Assembly (NCBI GenBank): GCA_934162425.1
Contig: CAKPIS010000006.1
Location: forward strand, 14,591 to 78,590
DNA from: an uncultured Bacilli bacterium
Lineage (GTDB): Bacteria > Bacillota_I > Bacilli_A > RF39 > UBA660
Length of the DNA stretch: 64,000 nucleotides
Direction of reading: 5' to 3'
Shown here: piece by piece, positions 1 to 8,403 of the stretch
Position numbering within the stretch: position 1 is the stretch's first letter
How the letters are laid out: each line of letters starts with the position of its first letter
Notes under the pieces: model-generated
Seen by the model: the letters and a program-made list of their open reading frames with translations, nothing else
What the model was told of the DNA's origin: nothing
The model's database searches: none
Position numbers and translations under genes: made by a program

Positions 1-290
1 AACGTTTTATTATTATTTGTTGTACCAGTAACGGATAATTTTCTTTCTGCATCTAAAATGCCATCTATATTTTTAATTTTATCTAAATCTTCTTTAGTAA
101 AATTATTTCCAATTGCTAGTAAATCAAATAAATTATTTTCGCTATAAAACTTATCTATTGTACTTTGCATACCACCCATATATGCTTTAATACCTGAATA
201 AGCCATAACTCCAATTAATACCATTAAAAATATTGTTATAAATTGTGATAAATTTCTTTTAATATCACGAAACATCTTACGTTTTAACAT
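1..290 (-). CDS. FtsX-like ABC transporter permease, N-terminal part (cut by window edge)
   Basis: The first about 96 residues are visible; the rest lies outside the window. The protein begins MLKRKMFRDIKRNLSQF, followed by one strong membrane segment (about residues 15-35) and the start of an extracytoplasmic MacB/PCD-type domain. This is the usual architecture of FtsX-family permeases of macrolide, lipoprotein or peptide exporters. It starts one base after the stop codon of the upstream ATPase gene, so the two are translationally coupled and should form one exporter under the operator-flanked promoter at 1035-1063. The substrate cannot be inferred. The family call rests on the N-terminus and on the ATPase neighbour. 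Confidence 0.8.
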   Translation of the reverse strand, partial: MLKRKMFRDIKRNLSQFITIFLMVLIGVMAYSGIKAYMGGMQSTIDKFYSENNLFDLLAIGNNFTKEDLDKIKNIDGILDAERKLSVTGTTNNNKT

Positions 291-291
291 A

Positions 292-999
292 TTACCAAAC
301 AACCTCATCTATATCTTTTGGATGTTTATTATTTTCTATTTTATCTACCCTTCCATTTTTAATATGTATAACTTTATCAGCTACTTCTGCAATTAATGCA
401 TTATGAGTTACTATAATTACTGTAGTATCATAATCACATTGTTTTTTTAAAAGTTTAAGTACGCTAGCTCCTGTTTTAGAGTCTAATGCACCAGTTGGTT
501 CATCACATAAAAGTACGCTAGGATTTTTCATAATTGCCCTAGCAATAGATACTCTTTGTTGTTCTCCTCCTGATAATTCACTAGAAAATTTATTTAAGTG
601 CTTTTCTAATCCTACACTTTTTAAAACTTCTTTTGCATCTAAACTAGATACCGTAACATCTTTTATAAGCTCAGTATTTTCTAAAACAGTAAGTGTTGGC
701 ATTATATTATAAAACTGAAATATAAATCCTACATCTGATGCTCTATATTTAGTAAGATCTTTTTCATTTAACTTAGCTATATCCTTTTCACCTACTATTA
801 TTTTTCCTTTTGTTGCTCTATCCATTCCTCCGAGTAAGTTAAGAAGAGTTGATTTTCCAGCTCCAGATGGACCTAGTATTACAACAAATTCTCCTTGGTT
901 AATTTCAAGGTTAACCCCATCTAATGCATTAAAACTTTTACCTCCAATCTTGTATGTTTTAATAACATCTTTAAGTTCAATAAATTTACTTTTTTTCAT
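292..999 (-). CDS. ABC transporter ATP-binding protein (MacB/LolD-like)
   Basis: A 235-residue cytoplasmic ATPase that would power the adjacent FtsX-type permease. Walker A (GPSGAGKS) is at residues 43-50, the signature LSGGEQQR at 142-149 and Walker B VLLCDEP at 162-168, followed by a D-loop and a switch histidine (VTHN). The length is typical of the MacB/LolD/FtsE class. The ATG at 999 is chosen because AGGAG lies 8 bases upstream; an in-frame ATG 24 bases further out falls inside a perfect palindromic operator. It is the first gene of an operon with the permease, driven by the promoter at 1035-1063. Such pairs often export antimicrobial or membrane-active compounds, but the substrate is unknown. 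Confidence 0.93.
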   Translation of the reverse strand: MKKSKFIELKDVIKTYKIGGKSFNALDGVNLEINQGEFVVILGPSGAGKSTLLNLLGGMDRATKGKIIVGEKDIAKLNEKDLTKYRASDVGFIFQFYNIMPTLTVLENTELIKDVTVSSLDAKEVLKSVGLEKHLNKFSSELSGGEQQRVSIARAIMKNPSVLLCDEPTGALDSKTGASVLKLLKKQCDYDTTVIIVTHNALIAEVADKVIHIKNGRVDKIENNKHPKDIDEVVW

Positions 1000-1014
1000 T
1001 CTTTCACTCCTTAT

Positions 1015-1030
1015 ATGAAACATGTTTCAT
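1015..1030. promoter_or_regulatory. Palindromic operator O1 of the ABC exporter
   Basis: ATGAAACATGTTTCAT is a perfect 16-bp inverted repeat. It lies immediately downstream of the -10 box of the exporter promoter, where a bound repressor would block initiation. A related imperfect copy sits at 1070-1085. The form and size suit a TetR/AcrR-type dimeric repressor; the regulator itself is not in the window. Confidence 0.75.
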
Positions 1031-1034
1031 ATTA

Positions 1035-1063
1035 ATTATATAACCATTATTTTAAATAATCAA
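1035..1063 (-). promoter_or_regulatory. Sigma-A-type promoter of the ABC exporter
   Basis: On the minus strand, TTGATT (1063-1058) and TATAAT (1040-1035) are separated by 17 bases. The promoter sits between two related palindromes and points at the ATPase gene, about 35 bases upstream of its start codon. Confidence 0.8.
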
Positions 1064-1069
1064 CCTAAA

Positions 1070-1085
1070 GTGAAACATTTTTCAC
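1070..1085. promoter_or_regulatory. Palindromic operator O2 of the ABC exporter
   Basis: GTGAAACATTTTTCAC is a near-perfect palindrome sharing the TGAAACAT core of O1. It lies just upstream of the -35 box. The two centres are 55 bp apart, so the promoter is bracketed. Confidence 0.65.
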
Positions 1086-1101
1086 GTTATATTAAGAAAT
1101 G

Positions 1102-1135
1102 ATATAAAAAAAAATCTACAAATTAATGTAGATTT
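1102..1135 (-). terminator. Intrinsic terminator after the DUF308-like gene
   Basis: On the minus strand AAATCTACA and TGTAGATTT form a stem, followed by a run of T. It separates the DUF308-like gene from the exporter operon. Confidence 0.75.
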
Positions 1136-1141
1136 AAAAAA

Positions 1142-1696
1142 TTATTTTTTCTCTAATATTTTTACTATATTATCAACGTTTTTCTTAAACATAATAGTAT
1201 CTACTATATTTGATATTGAATATAAAGTAATTAAAATACCTAAAGATAAAGTAAGAGCTATAGTACCTATATCTGGATTAATTATAATTATTAATCCACA
1301 AACTATAGAAATAGCAGAACAAATAAAGATATATAACCAACTACTATATTCATACTTTTTAAGTAATATAGATAATCTTAAATCCATAGTAGACTTTGTA
1401 ACCATAATTATACCTGCTACTATAGGAAATAAAGTCTTTACTAAGTCAGGTTTTAATAATAAGACTACTCCAAGAAGTAATTCTATAATTCCTAAAGTTA
1501 AAAAGTTAGAAAAAAATAAATTTAATTCTTTTTGAGCAATAAAATATATACCATTAATTATTAATGCAAATGATAATATATAAGTTATTGTTTTAAAAGA
1601 TACTTCTGGAAATATAATAAATGTAAGTCCTATAAGTAACATTAAAATTGATATAACAATTGAAGAATATAAAAATTTATTTAATCTCTTTAGCAT
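1142..1696 (-). CDS. DUF308/HdeD-like small integral membrane protein
   Basis: A 184-residue, almost entirely hydrophobic protein with about six membrane segments arranged as three hairpins. The repeated pattern of a glycine-containing helix followed by a 'P-D/E' turn (IIFPEVS, LLKPDL, INPDIG) is characteristic of the DUF308/HdeD family, whose function in Gram-positives is unknown; HdeD of E. coli is linked to acid resistance. A GGAG ribosome site precedes the ATG. A terminator follows at 1102-1135. It could share a transcript with the histidine phosphatase gene upstream. The family call is fairly safe; no function is assigned. Confidence 0.75.
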   Translation of the reverse strand: MLKRLNKFLYSSIVISILMLLIGLTFIIFPEVSFKTITYILSFALIINGIYFIAQKELNLFFSNFLTLGIIELLLGVVLLLKPDLVKTLFPIVAGIIMVTKSTMDLRLSILLKKYEYSSWLYIFICSAISIVCGLIIIINPDIGTIALTLSLGILITLYSISNIVDTIMFKKNVDNIVKILEKK

Positions 1697-1772
1697 AACC
1701 TACAAATCTCCTTTCTATTATAATTTTATCACTTTAAATAATTTAAGTAAATAATGTATATTATAAGTATGT

Positions 1773-2447
1773 CTAATTTGTTGTATCTTCATACGGTAAG
1801 TCTTTAAAAACTATATTTTCTATGTTAATAAGTTTTTCTTCATCAAATGTAAGTTTAAATACTTCTGGCGAATTAATTTTCTTATCAAAAATAATTTTAT
1901 TATTAAAACTGTATTTTAATATATGAGAGCCGTTATCCTCTCTTATTTCTTCTAATTTGCACCAGTTTAATAGTAAGAATGTTATTGCATAACCATGCGT
2001 AAATACCGCTACTTTCTTTCCTCTATCATTAGATAAAATTTCATCTAACACTTTCATCATTCTATCTCTTACCATTTTTTGACTTTTACCATTTATAGTC
2101 TTATAATTTTCATCTAAGTATTGTCTTTCAAACCAATCCTTAACCAAATCATCGTTTGGAATACCAACTCTTCTTTCATCTAATCTATCATCAATATTTA
2201 CTTTTAAATTTTGCCTTGCTAGCAAATACTTTGCAGTTAAAAGTGTTCTAACACAGTTACTTGCATATACTTTATCTATGTTTTGAAGTTCTTCTTGCTT
2301 ACTTAATATATCAGCTCTTTTTTCACCACTAACACTTAGTATAATCTTTTCATTTTTTATAAGTTTATCTTGATTAGTATTATAACTATCAATAAGTTTA
2401 CTACTAAATCTAACTGAATGTCTAATTAAATAAATTGTTGTTATCAT
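1773..2447 (-). CDS. Histidine phosphatase family protein (phosphoglycerate mutase-like)
   Basis: A 224-residue soluble phosphatase-fold protein. The N-terminal motif LIRHSVR carries the catalytic RH pair (residues 9-10). SNCVRTLLTAKYLL resembles the second arginine motif, and VFTHGYAI supplies the second catalytic histidine. Together these define the branch-1 histidine phosphatase superfamily, which includes mutases, fructose-2,6-bisphosphatases and small-molecule phosphatases. The substrate cannot be told from sequence. The start has a GAGG ribosome site. It is followed by the DUF308 gene and preceded closely by a membrane protein gene, suggesting one small operon from about 3.4 kb down to 1.1 kb. 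Confidence 0.85.
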   Translation of the reverse strand: MITTIYLIRHSVRFSSKLIDSYNTNQDKLIKNEKIILSVSGEKRADILSKQEELQNIDKVYASNCVRTLLTAKYLLARQNLKVNIDDRLDERRVGIPNDDLVKDWFERQYLDENYKTINGKSQKMVRDRMMKVLDEILSNDRGKKVAVFTHGYAITFLLLNWCKLEEIREDNGSHILKYSFNNKIIFDKKINSPEVFKLTFDEEKLINIENIVFKDLPYEDTTN

Positions 2448-2460
2448 ATTTTTTCCTCTT

Positions 2461-2997
2461 CTATAATTTTATAATATCACTTATTATAAAATCTACTAAA
2501 AATAAAATACTTGGTACTACACTTAATAATTTAAAAATCTCATTGGATAATTTCTTCTTAACTTTGTATATGGTTGGTAATACTAGTTTCATTAAAATAA
2601 TTCCAGATAAACCAAAAAACAAAACTGATCTTAAGCATATAAATCCACCTATATTACCAAAATTTAACATTTCAGCATTATAATCCCATAGTCTAACATT
2701 ACTTACTTTAAATAGTATATAACCCGTTATAAATTCTAATAGACCACATAACAAAGCACTTATGATAAACACATAAAATGTATTTTCTTTATATTTATTA
2801 GTTCCTAAATAAATTAAAAGTCCACCAAAAGCATATATTGGTATCCAAGGCCCAAAAGTTGTACCTCTTTTAATAAAATATCCAAGTTCTATTCTATAAA
2901 ATATAGTTTCATAAATAAAACCAAATATACCACTAATTACCATTACTAATATAAGAACTAATATTAAATCTTTATTATTATTTTTAACTCTTTTCAT
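2461..2997 (-). CDS. Putative ABC-transporter type IV (CmpB-like) membrane protein
   Basis: A 178-residue protein with about five membrane segments. The block around residues 20-60 (ETIFY, TTFGPWIPIYAFGG) and the later LWDYNAEMLNFGNIGG segment match the family labelled 'putative ABC-transporter type IV' (PF06541, CmpB-like), common in Clostridia and Bacilli. Despite the label, no ATPase partner is adjacent and the biochemical role is unproven. GAGG lies at good spacing before the ATG. It sits between a lipoprotein gene and a phosphatase gene on the same strand. Confidence 0.75.
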   Translation of the reverse strand: MKRVKNNNKDLILVLILVMVISGIFGFIYETIFYRIELGYFIKRGTTFGPWIPIYAFGGLLIYLGTNKYKENTFYVFIISALLCGLLEFITGYILFKVSNVRLWDYNAEMLNFGNIGGFICLRSVLFFGLSGIILMKLVLPTIYKVKKKLSNEIFKLLSVVPSILFLVDFIISDIIKL

Positions 2998-3024
2998 TAC
3001 TTCCTCTTTTACTACAAATAATTA

Positions 3025-3378
3025 TTAATATCTATATCTTTTACCATCAATTACTATATTACTACACTCAAATTCAAATACATAAGTCTTATTATCTTTT
3101 AAATTAAATTTATAATACCTAGTATCATCTAAACAAGATATATTACTTTCTTCTTTTATAGATATATTATAAATTTTATTATATATAGACTTAATCTTTT
3201 TCTTATCTTTAATAGTTATATTACTTTGACCCGCTTCATTTAACGTAGTCTTTTCTATACTTATTATATCTTCTACTTTTACTTTTTTAAATTCATCTAA
3301 ACTTTTTATTTGCAATTTATCTTTACTACTGCATCCTAAAAGAATAAAACAAACAAATATAATTAATATTCTTCTCAT
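3025..3378 (-). CDS. Small predicted lipoprotein, function unknown
   Basis: A 117-residue protein with a clear type II signal peptide: a basic start (MRR), a hydrophobic core and the lipobox LLGC with Cys16 as the likely lipidated residue. The mature part is lysine-rich and alternates beta-type and helical stretches, with IKDKKKIKSIYNKI in the middle and a paired-cysteine region near the C-terminus that could form a disulfide. It probably sits on the outer face of the membrane. I do not recognise the domain with certainty. The ribosome site is GAGG, 6 bases before the ATG. Confidence 0.7.
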   Translation of the reverse strand: MRRILIIFVCFILLGCSSKDKLQIKSLDEFKKVKVEDIISIEKTTLNEAGQSNITIKDKKKIKSIYNKIYNISIKEESNISCLDDTRYYKFNLKDNKTYVFEFECSNIVIDGKRYRY

Positions 3379-3501
3379 ACATTACCTCTTCTATTCTATA
3401 ATTAATTATATCATACATAGTTATCATATTTATATAGAATACTTCCACCATCTTTATACATTTCTGCTTTAATTTTTCCATAATCAATCATTTACATGAA
3501 A

Positions 3502-4341
3502 TTATTTTAAATCTAAAGCATTTTTAGGACATTCCTTAATACAATTACAACAAAGTATACATTCAGTACCATTCTTTCTTTTTCTTGAATCATCTAACAT
3601 ATCTACATTCATTGGGCAATTTCTTATACATTTATGACAATTAATACATTTACTATGATTACACTCAACTCTTAAATATGAAAAGTAACTAGATGGCTTT
3701 AGAAAAACAGTTACAGGACATATATATTTACAAAATGCTCTATTATCTTTAAATATAAATGCTAATAATATTCCTAAAGCATAATATACTATATTTCCTA
3801 TAATAAAAGACCAAAACATTATATTTTCTAAATTATCTACTTTAAATATAAATAAAGCTGATACAAATGTTAATGATAACAAGAATACAATATATCTAAT
3901 CCATCCGAGTTTTTTTCTATCATTTTTAGGAATTTTATATGGCAATAAGTCAAGAACCATTCCAGTCCAACAAGCATAACCACACCAACCTCTACCAAAA
4001 AATAATGGTCCTGCAATTTTTGCCACAAAATAATGTATTGTTGCAGCTTCAAATACTCCTAAAAATAAATAATACCAAAACCCTTCAATTTGCATATTCT
4101 CTCTACTTATAATACCTAAATACACAAGCATATATAAACCAACTGCCAGCTGGACAAAGTTTCTTGCATATTTAACTTTATGTAACATTAAATACATTCC
4201 GGTTGATATACAAATTCCTATATAATTAAAATTTAACAAATAAAATAAATTTTTTGTTAAAACAAATAACGATATTGCAACAGTTTCAAATATTAACATT
4301 GTTATTAACATAATTTTATTTTCTTTAATCCATTTAATCAT
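3502..4341 (-). CDS. Membrane-bound 4Fe-4S polyferredoxin (NapH/CcoG-like)
   Basis: A 279-residue membrane iron-sulfur protein. It has about five or six membrane helices, a conserved GWCGYACW motif (about residue 118) and CKYICP after the last helix. Two classical ferredoxin clusters close the protein: CINCHKCIRNCP and CILCCNCIKECP. This is the NapH/NosR/CcoG-type arrangement that passes electrons across or along the membrane. The redox partner is unknown. It ends close to the window's lipoprotein gene and begins about 40 bases after the calcium ATPase gene stop, so cotranscription is plausible. The start is supported by GGAG 9 bases upstream. Confidence 0.88.
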   Translation of the reverse strand: MIKWIKENKIMLITMLIFETVAISLFVLTKNLFYLLNFNYIGICISTGMYLMLHKVKYARNFVQLAVGLYMLVYLGIISRENMQIEGFWYYLFLGVFEAATIHYFVAKIAGPLFFGRGWCGYACWTGMVLDLLPYKIPKNDRKKLGWIRYIVFLLSLTFVSALFIFKVDNLENIMFWSFIIGNIVYYALGILLAFIFKDNRAFCKYICPVTVFLKPSSYFSYLRVECNHSKCINCHKCIRNCPMNVDMLDDSRKRKNGTECILCCNCIKECPKNALDLK

Positions 4342-4382
4342 AATTTCTTACTCCTAACATCTTAAAATAAACTTTATATATT

Positions 4383-6932
4383 CTAATCTTTAAAACATTT
4401 CACTAGTAATGGCTTAATTAATTCGTAAATGAAAATTGCCATAAAGTTTATTATAAATACTACTAATATTAAACTAATATTTATTGATGTTATACTTATT
4501 AATTTTCCAACTGGTGTAATAAACATTATAAGTTCGATCAACAGTATCAATAATAGTCCGTAGTTCATTGCTTTATTAGAAAATAATCCTTGTTTAACGA
4601 CTGACCCTTTTAAATTTCTACAAGATATAGAATAAACTATTTCCTGAACTACCATTGAAAGAAGTGCTAAAGACATAGCTATTTCTTGTCCGAACATTTT
4701 TAAACTAATAAAGTAAGTAAGAACTACAAATATAGTTTCAATTATAGCTGAAGATGCAATACAAGATTTTATAAATGGCGTAAATAATGGTTTATTAATA
4801 CCTCTTGGCTTTTTATCCATTATGCCATCTTCACTCTTTTCAAAAGATAAACATATACTAGGAATAGAATCTGTTACTAAATCAATAAATAAAATGTAAA
4901 TTGGTAGTAAAATAGTTGTTTTAGTAAGTAGTCCTATTATAATAGTAAATATTTCAGCAAAATTACTTGATAATGAAAATACTATATTATTTCTAATATT
5001 ATTATATATTCTTCTTCCTTCTTCAACTGCGACAACTATTGTTGAAAAAGAATCATCCATTAAGACTATATCTGATGCTGACTTTGTAACATCAGTACCA
5101 GTAATACCCATTCCAACACCAACATTGGCATCTTTAATAGCAGGTGCATCATTTACCCCATCTCCTGTCATTGCTACTATTTTCCCACTATTTTGAAGAG
5201 CAAAAACAATTCTTTCTTTATGAGATGGATTAACTCTCGCATACACAGAATATTTTTTAACAATACTTTTTAGTTCTTTATCATTATATTTATCAAGTTC
5301 ACTTCCAAGTATTGCTTCATCATCATTACTTATAATTTCAACATCTTTAGCAATAGCAGTTGCTGTATCTATAGAGTCACCTGTAATCATAATTGGTCTA
5401 ATACCAGCATTTTTACATAGTTCAACACTTTTTTTAACACTTTCTCTAGGTGGATCAATCATTCCTAAAATACCAGCGAAAGATAAACTATTTTCCTCTT
5501 TTTCTAATTCTTTAATATCTTTTGGTATATAGTCTAATTTTTTATAAGCGAATCCTAAAGTTCTCAAAGCATTTTTAGAAAGATTTTTAACTTTATCTAA
5601 AACTTCTTGTTTTTCAGCTTTGGATAGATTTACTTTTTTAATTAAAGAGTCCATACTACCTTTGCATAAAATATATATATCATTATCAATTCTATTTAAA
5701 GTAGTAAACATTTTTCTATCACTATCAAAAGGTATATCTAATATTCTCTCACACTTTTTTCTCAATTTAAGAGAATCAACTTTTTTATTATATAGATAAT
5801 CATATAAACAAGTTTCTGTTGGATCACCTACATATTTATCTTCATAAATAAGACCATCATTACAAAGAGCACATATAAAATTAAGCATCTTTTCATTTAT
5901 TATATATCCATCTTTAACAGTCATTTTATTTTGAGTTATAGTACCAGTCTTATCAGAACAAATAATATCTATTGCACCTAATGTTTCTACTGCTTGCATT
6001 TGTTTTACTACTGTTTTCTTTTTTGCTAAATTAGATATTCCAACGGATAATGTTATTGTAATTACAGTTGGTAGCCCTTCAGGAATAGCAGCTACTGCAA
6101 GTGATGAGCATAACATTATAATTTCAAGCAACGTATATTTATTAATTAAAGCTAAAATAAATATAAAGATTAAAATGATAAATACTATAAGTGTTATTTT
6201 TTTAGATAGTTCTTTTATCTTTAATTGTAATGGTGTTTCTATTCTATCAATTTCATTTAATGATAATGCAATTTTACCTAACTCAGTATTTTTTCCAGTA
6301 TTTATAACTATACCCATGCATTTTCCATTAGTAATGTTTGTCCCTAAAAAGAGCATGTTTTTTTGTTCTTGAATAATTAAATTTTCTTTTAAAACATCTG
6401 AACTTTTTTGAACTGGAACACTTTCTCCAGTTAATGCTGATTCATCTACTTTTAGGTTTTCACACAAAAGTATTCTAATATCAGCAGAAACAGTTTCTCC
6501 AGATTCTAAATATATTATATCTCCTGGAACTAATTCTTTGGTATTTATTACTATTATTTTGTCATCTCTTTTAACTTTACAAGTACTAGTTTCATATTTT
6601 TTTAAGTCTTTTAATATTAAAGCAGCCTTTTCTTCTTGTATAAATGAGGCAAAAGCATTTATAAAAACTACAAAAAGAATAACAATAGTATCAGTGTATT
6701 CATGAGAATAAAAATACCCATAAAAATACAAAAGCAATGCAACTACTAATAATATAATTATTATAGTATCATTAAATTGTTTTAAAAATCTTAAAAGCCA
6801 AGGCGTTTTCTTTTTATTTAGAATAATATTTTGTCCATAATCATTTAATCTTTTCTTTGCTTCTTTAGCATTTAATCCACGGATATTACTATTTAAAGTT
6901 TTAAATATTTCTTCTTCACTTTTAGAATACAT
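4383..6932 (-). CDS. P-type cation-transporting ATPase, calcium (P2A) type
   Basis: An 849-residue ion pump. Visible motifs are TGES (about residues 168-171, actuator domain), PEGLP in helix M4 (284-288), the phosphorylation site DKTGT (327-331) and the hinge GDGVNDAP. VAAIPEGLP and the ten-helix layout point to a SERCA/PMCR1-like calcium exporter rather than a heavy-metal pump (no CPC motif, no N-terminal metal-binding domain). It couples ATP hydrolysis to cation extrusion across the plasma membrane. It starts 2 bases after the stop of a small membrane protein gene, so they are likely coupled. Substrate specificity is inferred from family motifs only. Confidence 0.92.
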   Translation of the reverse strand: MYSKSEEEIFKTLNSNIRGLNAKEAKKRLNDYGQNIILNKKKTPWLLRFLKQFNDTIIIILLVVALLLYFYGYFYSHEYTDTIVILFVVFINAFASFIQEEKAALILKDLKKYETSTCKVKRDDKIIVINTKELVPGDIIYLESGETVSADIRILLCENLKVDESALTGESVPVQKSSDVLKENLIIQEQKNMLFLGTNITNGKCMGIVINTGKNTELGKIALSLNEIDRIETPLQLKIKELSKKITLIVFIILIFIFILALINKYTLLEIIMLCSSLAVAAIPEGLPTVITITLSVGISNLAKKKTVVKQMQAVETLGAIDIICSDKTGTITQNKMTVKDGYIINEKMLNFICALCNDGLIYEDKYVGDPTETCLYDYLYNKKVDSLKLRKKCERILDIPFDSDRKMFTTLNRIDNDIYILCKGSMDSLIKKVNLSKAEKQEVLDKVKNLSKNALRTLGFAYKKLDYIPKDIKELEKEENSLSFAGILGMIDPPRESVKKSVELCKNAGIRPIMITGDSIDTATAIAKDVEIISNDDEAILGSELDKYNDKELKSIVKKYSVYARVNPSHKERIVFALQNSGKIVAMTGDGVNDAPAIKDANVGVGMGITGTDVTKSASDIVLMDDSFSTIVVAVEEGRRIYNNIRNNIVFSLSSNFAEIFTIIIGLLTKTTILLPIYILFIDLVTDSIPSICLSFEKSEDGIMDKKPRGINKPLFTPFIKSCIASSAIIETIFVVLTYFISLKMFGQEIAMSLALLSMVVQEIVYSISCRNLKGSVVKQGLFSNKAMNYGLLLILLIELIMFITPVGKLISITSINISLILVVFIINFMAIFIYELIKPLLVKCFKD

Positions 6933-6934
6933 TT

Positions 6935-7327
6935 TTATCTCATCTCCATTTTACTGTTTTTTAACCAATTAACATCTCTAAATCCCAAATATTTTTTGTA
7001 TGCCACAAATATTCCACCAGCCCAAGCAAGTAGAGAAAATACTGCAAGTATATAATCTTTACTAGTTATAGCTATAAAATCCCAATAAACAAGAAATCCA
7101 AAATAATATATAAAGAATGATATTATATTTATTTTACTAAATACTTTAGCATGTTTTTCTTTCTTAAATATCAAACAAGTATTTTTTATAAACAAACTAA
7201 TTCCAAACATCAAAAATGGTATAATTATTATTTTTGCTAATATGTCATTTGTAGCCACTAAAATATAACCTAAAAATATAGATACTATTAAAGCCATTAT
7301 TGTTTTCTTTATAAACATTATACTCAT
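6935..7327 (-). CDS. Four-helix membrane protein, function unknown
   Basis: A protein of about 130 residues with four predicted membrane helices and a basic C-terminal tail. The ATG at 7327 is preferred because GGAGG lies 5 bases upstream; an in-frame codon further out would overlap that site. The gene ends 2 bases before the start of the cation ATPase, an arrangement typical of translational coupling, so it may be an accessory or regulatory subunit of the pump (inference). No recognised family motif was found. Confidence 0.65.
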   Translation of the reverse strand: MSIMFIKKTIMALIVSIFLGYILVATNDILAKIIIIPFLMFGISLFIKNTCLIFKKEKHAKVFSKINIISFFIYYFGFLVYWDFIAITSKDYILAVFSLLAWAGGIFVAYKKYLGFRDVNWLKNSKMEMR

Positions 7328-7391
7328 TCTTTCCTCCAATTTATTGTTTCAAAACTAATCACTAAATTGTAATTTGTTACTTTATCGAACA

Positions 7392-7889
7392 TTATTCCTT
7401 TTTATTTCTAATTATAAAAAGAAATATTGGTCTTAATAATCCTAATGATAAAATATTAAATACAGTTAATATATCTCCATATTTGTTTGTACGATTCTTA
7501 TATATTTTATGTGCTATCATTGTATCTAGTATAAAAGTAATTATTAAACTAATTACTAAAATAATGAATAAGACTATTTCAAATTCTTTATTGATATAAA
7601 AACGAGTCCCTAAACAAATTGCTATAAATGATAATATACCTGATATTCCACCCATTATTTTATTACCTGCTATTTTCCCTAATAAATATTTATTATAAAA
7701 AGGTATCCAAGCCATAAAAGTGTTTTTATATCCAATATTTTTACTTATACACATGATTGAAATACCTTGAAAGGTATAACTCATTATTATATACAATACA
7801 ACTAATACAAATATAGCAATAAAGAATAAGTATATAAATGATAATATACTCATAAGAACTACGACACTAAATCCTCCCATAACATTCAC
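7392..7889 (-). CDS. Polytopic membrane protein with a conserved 'W-IPFYNKYLLGKIAG' loop
   Basis: A 165-residue protein with about four or five membrane helices. The stretch around residues 55-75 (WIPFYNKYLLGKIAG) matches a loop seen in many uncharacterised Clostridia and Bacilli membrane proteins, some described as DUF5684-like. The function is unknown. The ATG at 7889 is preceded by TAGGG, a moderate ribosome site. It lies in a same-strand group of small membrane protein genes upstream of the P-type ATPase. Confidence 0.6.
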   Translation of the reverse strand: MNVMGGFSVVVLMSILSFIYLFFIAIFVLVVLYIIMSYTFQGISIMCISKNIGYKNTFMAWIPFYNKYLLGKIAGNKIMGGISGILSFIAICLGTRFYINKEFEIVLFIILVISLIITFILDTMIAHKIYKNRTNKYGDILTVFNILSLGLLRPIFLFIIRNKKE

Positions 7890-7904
7890 TTTCCCTACAA
7901 ATTA

Positions 7905-8102
7905 CTATTTATCTTTTTCTTTATTATTTTTAGACATATAAGCTACAGTCAAAATAATCCCAACAAGGTTGCATCCAATGGATATAAGGCCACTACTAAA
8001 ATTACCAAAATCACTTGTTTCATTTCCATAAAAATATATATAAGATAAATATAATAAGTTGCCTAATATAATTAATAATGTTCCTGTTTTTAATTTTCTC
8101 AT
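7905..8102 (-). CDS. Two-helix small membrane protein, function unknown
   Basis: A 65-residue protein with two hydrophobic helices (about residues 9-26 and 34-54) joined by a short Asp/Ser-rich loop and ending in a charged tail (KNNKEKDK). It lies 18 bases after the small cytoplasmic protein gene at 8121-8288 and 15 bases before the next membrane protein gene, so it belongs to the same run. No family was recognised. Confidence 0.55.
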   Translation of the reverse strand: MRKLKTGTLLIILGNLLYLSYIYFYGNETSDFGNFSSGLISIGCNLVGIILTVAYMSKNNKEKDK

Positions 8103-8120
8103 AAAATACCTAACTTTTAT

Positions 8121-8288
8121 TTACTTTTTTAAAATTTTTTTGAATACTAATATCGCTTTTGCAGAATTAGTTATAGACATTGTCACTAATTCATATCCAG
8201 CTTCCAGCATCTCATTAGATTTTTCTTCTACTTTTTTTGCCATGGTATCTGCCTTTGGGGAATACTCTATAACAACAGTTTTATACAT
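8121..8288 (-). CDS. Small DUF4177-like protein
   Basis: A 55-residue open frame that starts MYKTVVIEYSPKA and contains the block EAGYELVTMSIT followed by a closing beta strand AILVFKK. The pattern 'L-x-x-G-[WY]-E-L-V' plus a final strand is that of the small DUF4177-type fold, whose role is unknown. An AGGTG ribosome site precedes the ATG. It is short enough to be missed by length-limited gene finders. It heads the run of small membrane protein genes leading to the P-type ATPase. Confidence 0.65.
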   Translation of the reverse strand: MYKTVVIEYSPKADTMAKKVEEKSNEMLEAGYELVTMSITNSAKAILVFKKILKK

Positions 8289-8374
8289 TTTTCTACACCT
8301 CTTAGTTATGTTAAATTAATCATATTTATCTTAATATTTCTGCATATAATTATAACACAAATCTTCCTATATCA

Positions 8375-8403
8375 CAAAAAAAGAAACTACTATGAAGTTT
8401 CTC
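8375..8403 (-). terminator. Intrinsic terminator after dacF
   Basis: On the minus strand AGAAACT and AGTTTCT form a stem with a 7-base loop, followed by a T7 run. It starts right at the dacF stop codon. Confidence 0.8.

Noticed and set aside
3411..3491. A 26-codon minus-strand frame (MIDYGKIKAEMYKDGG...) between the ferredoxin and lipoprotein genes
   Set aside because: It has a protein-like composition, but there is no ribosome site and a stop codon directly precedes the ATG. It may be a relic; support is too weak to call a gene.
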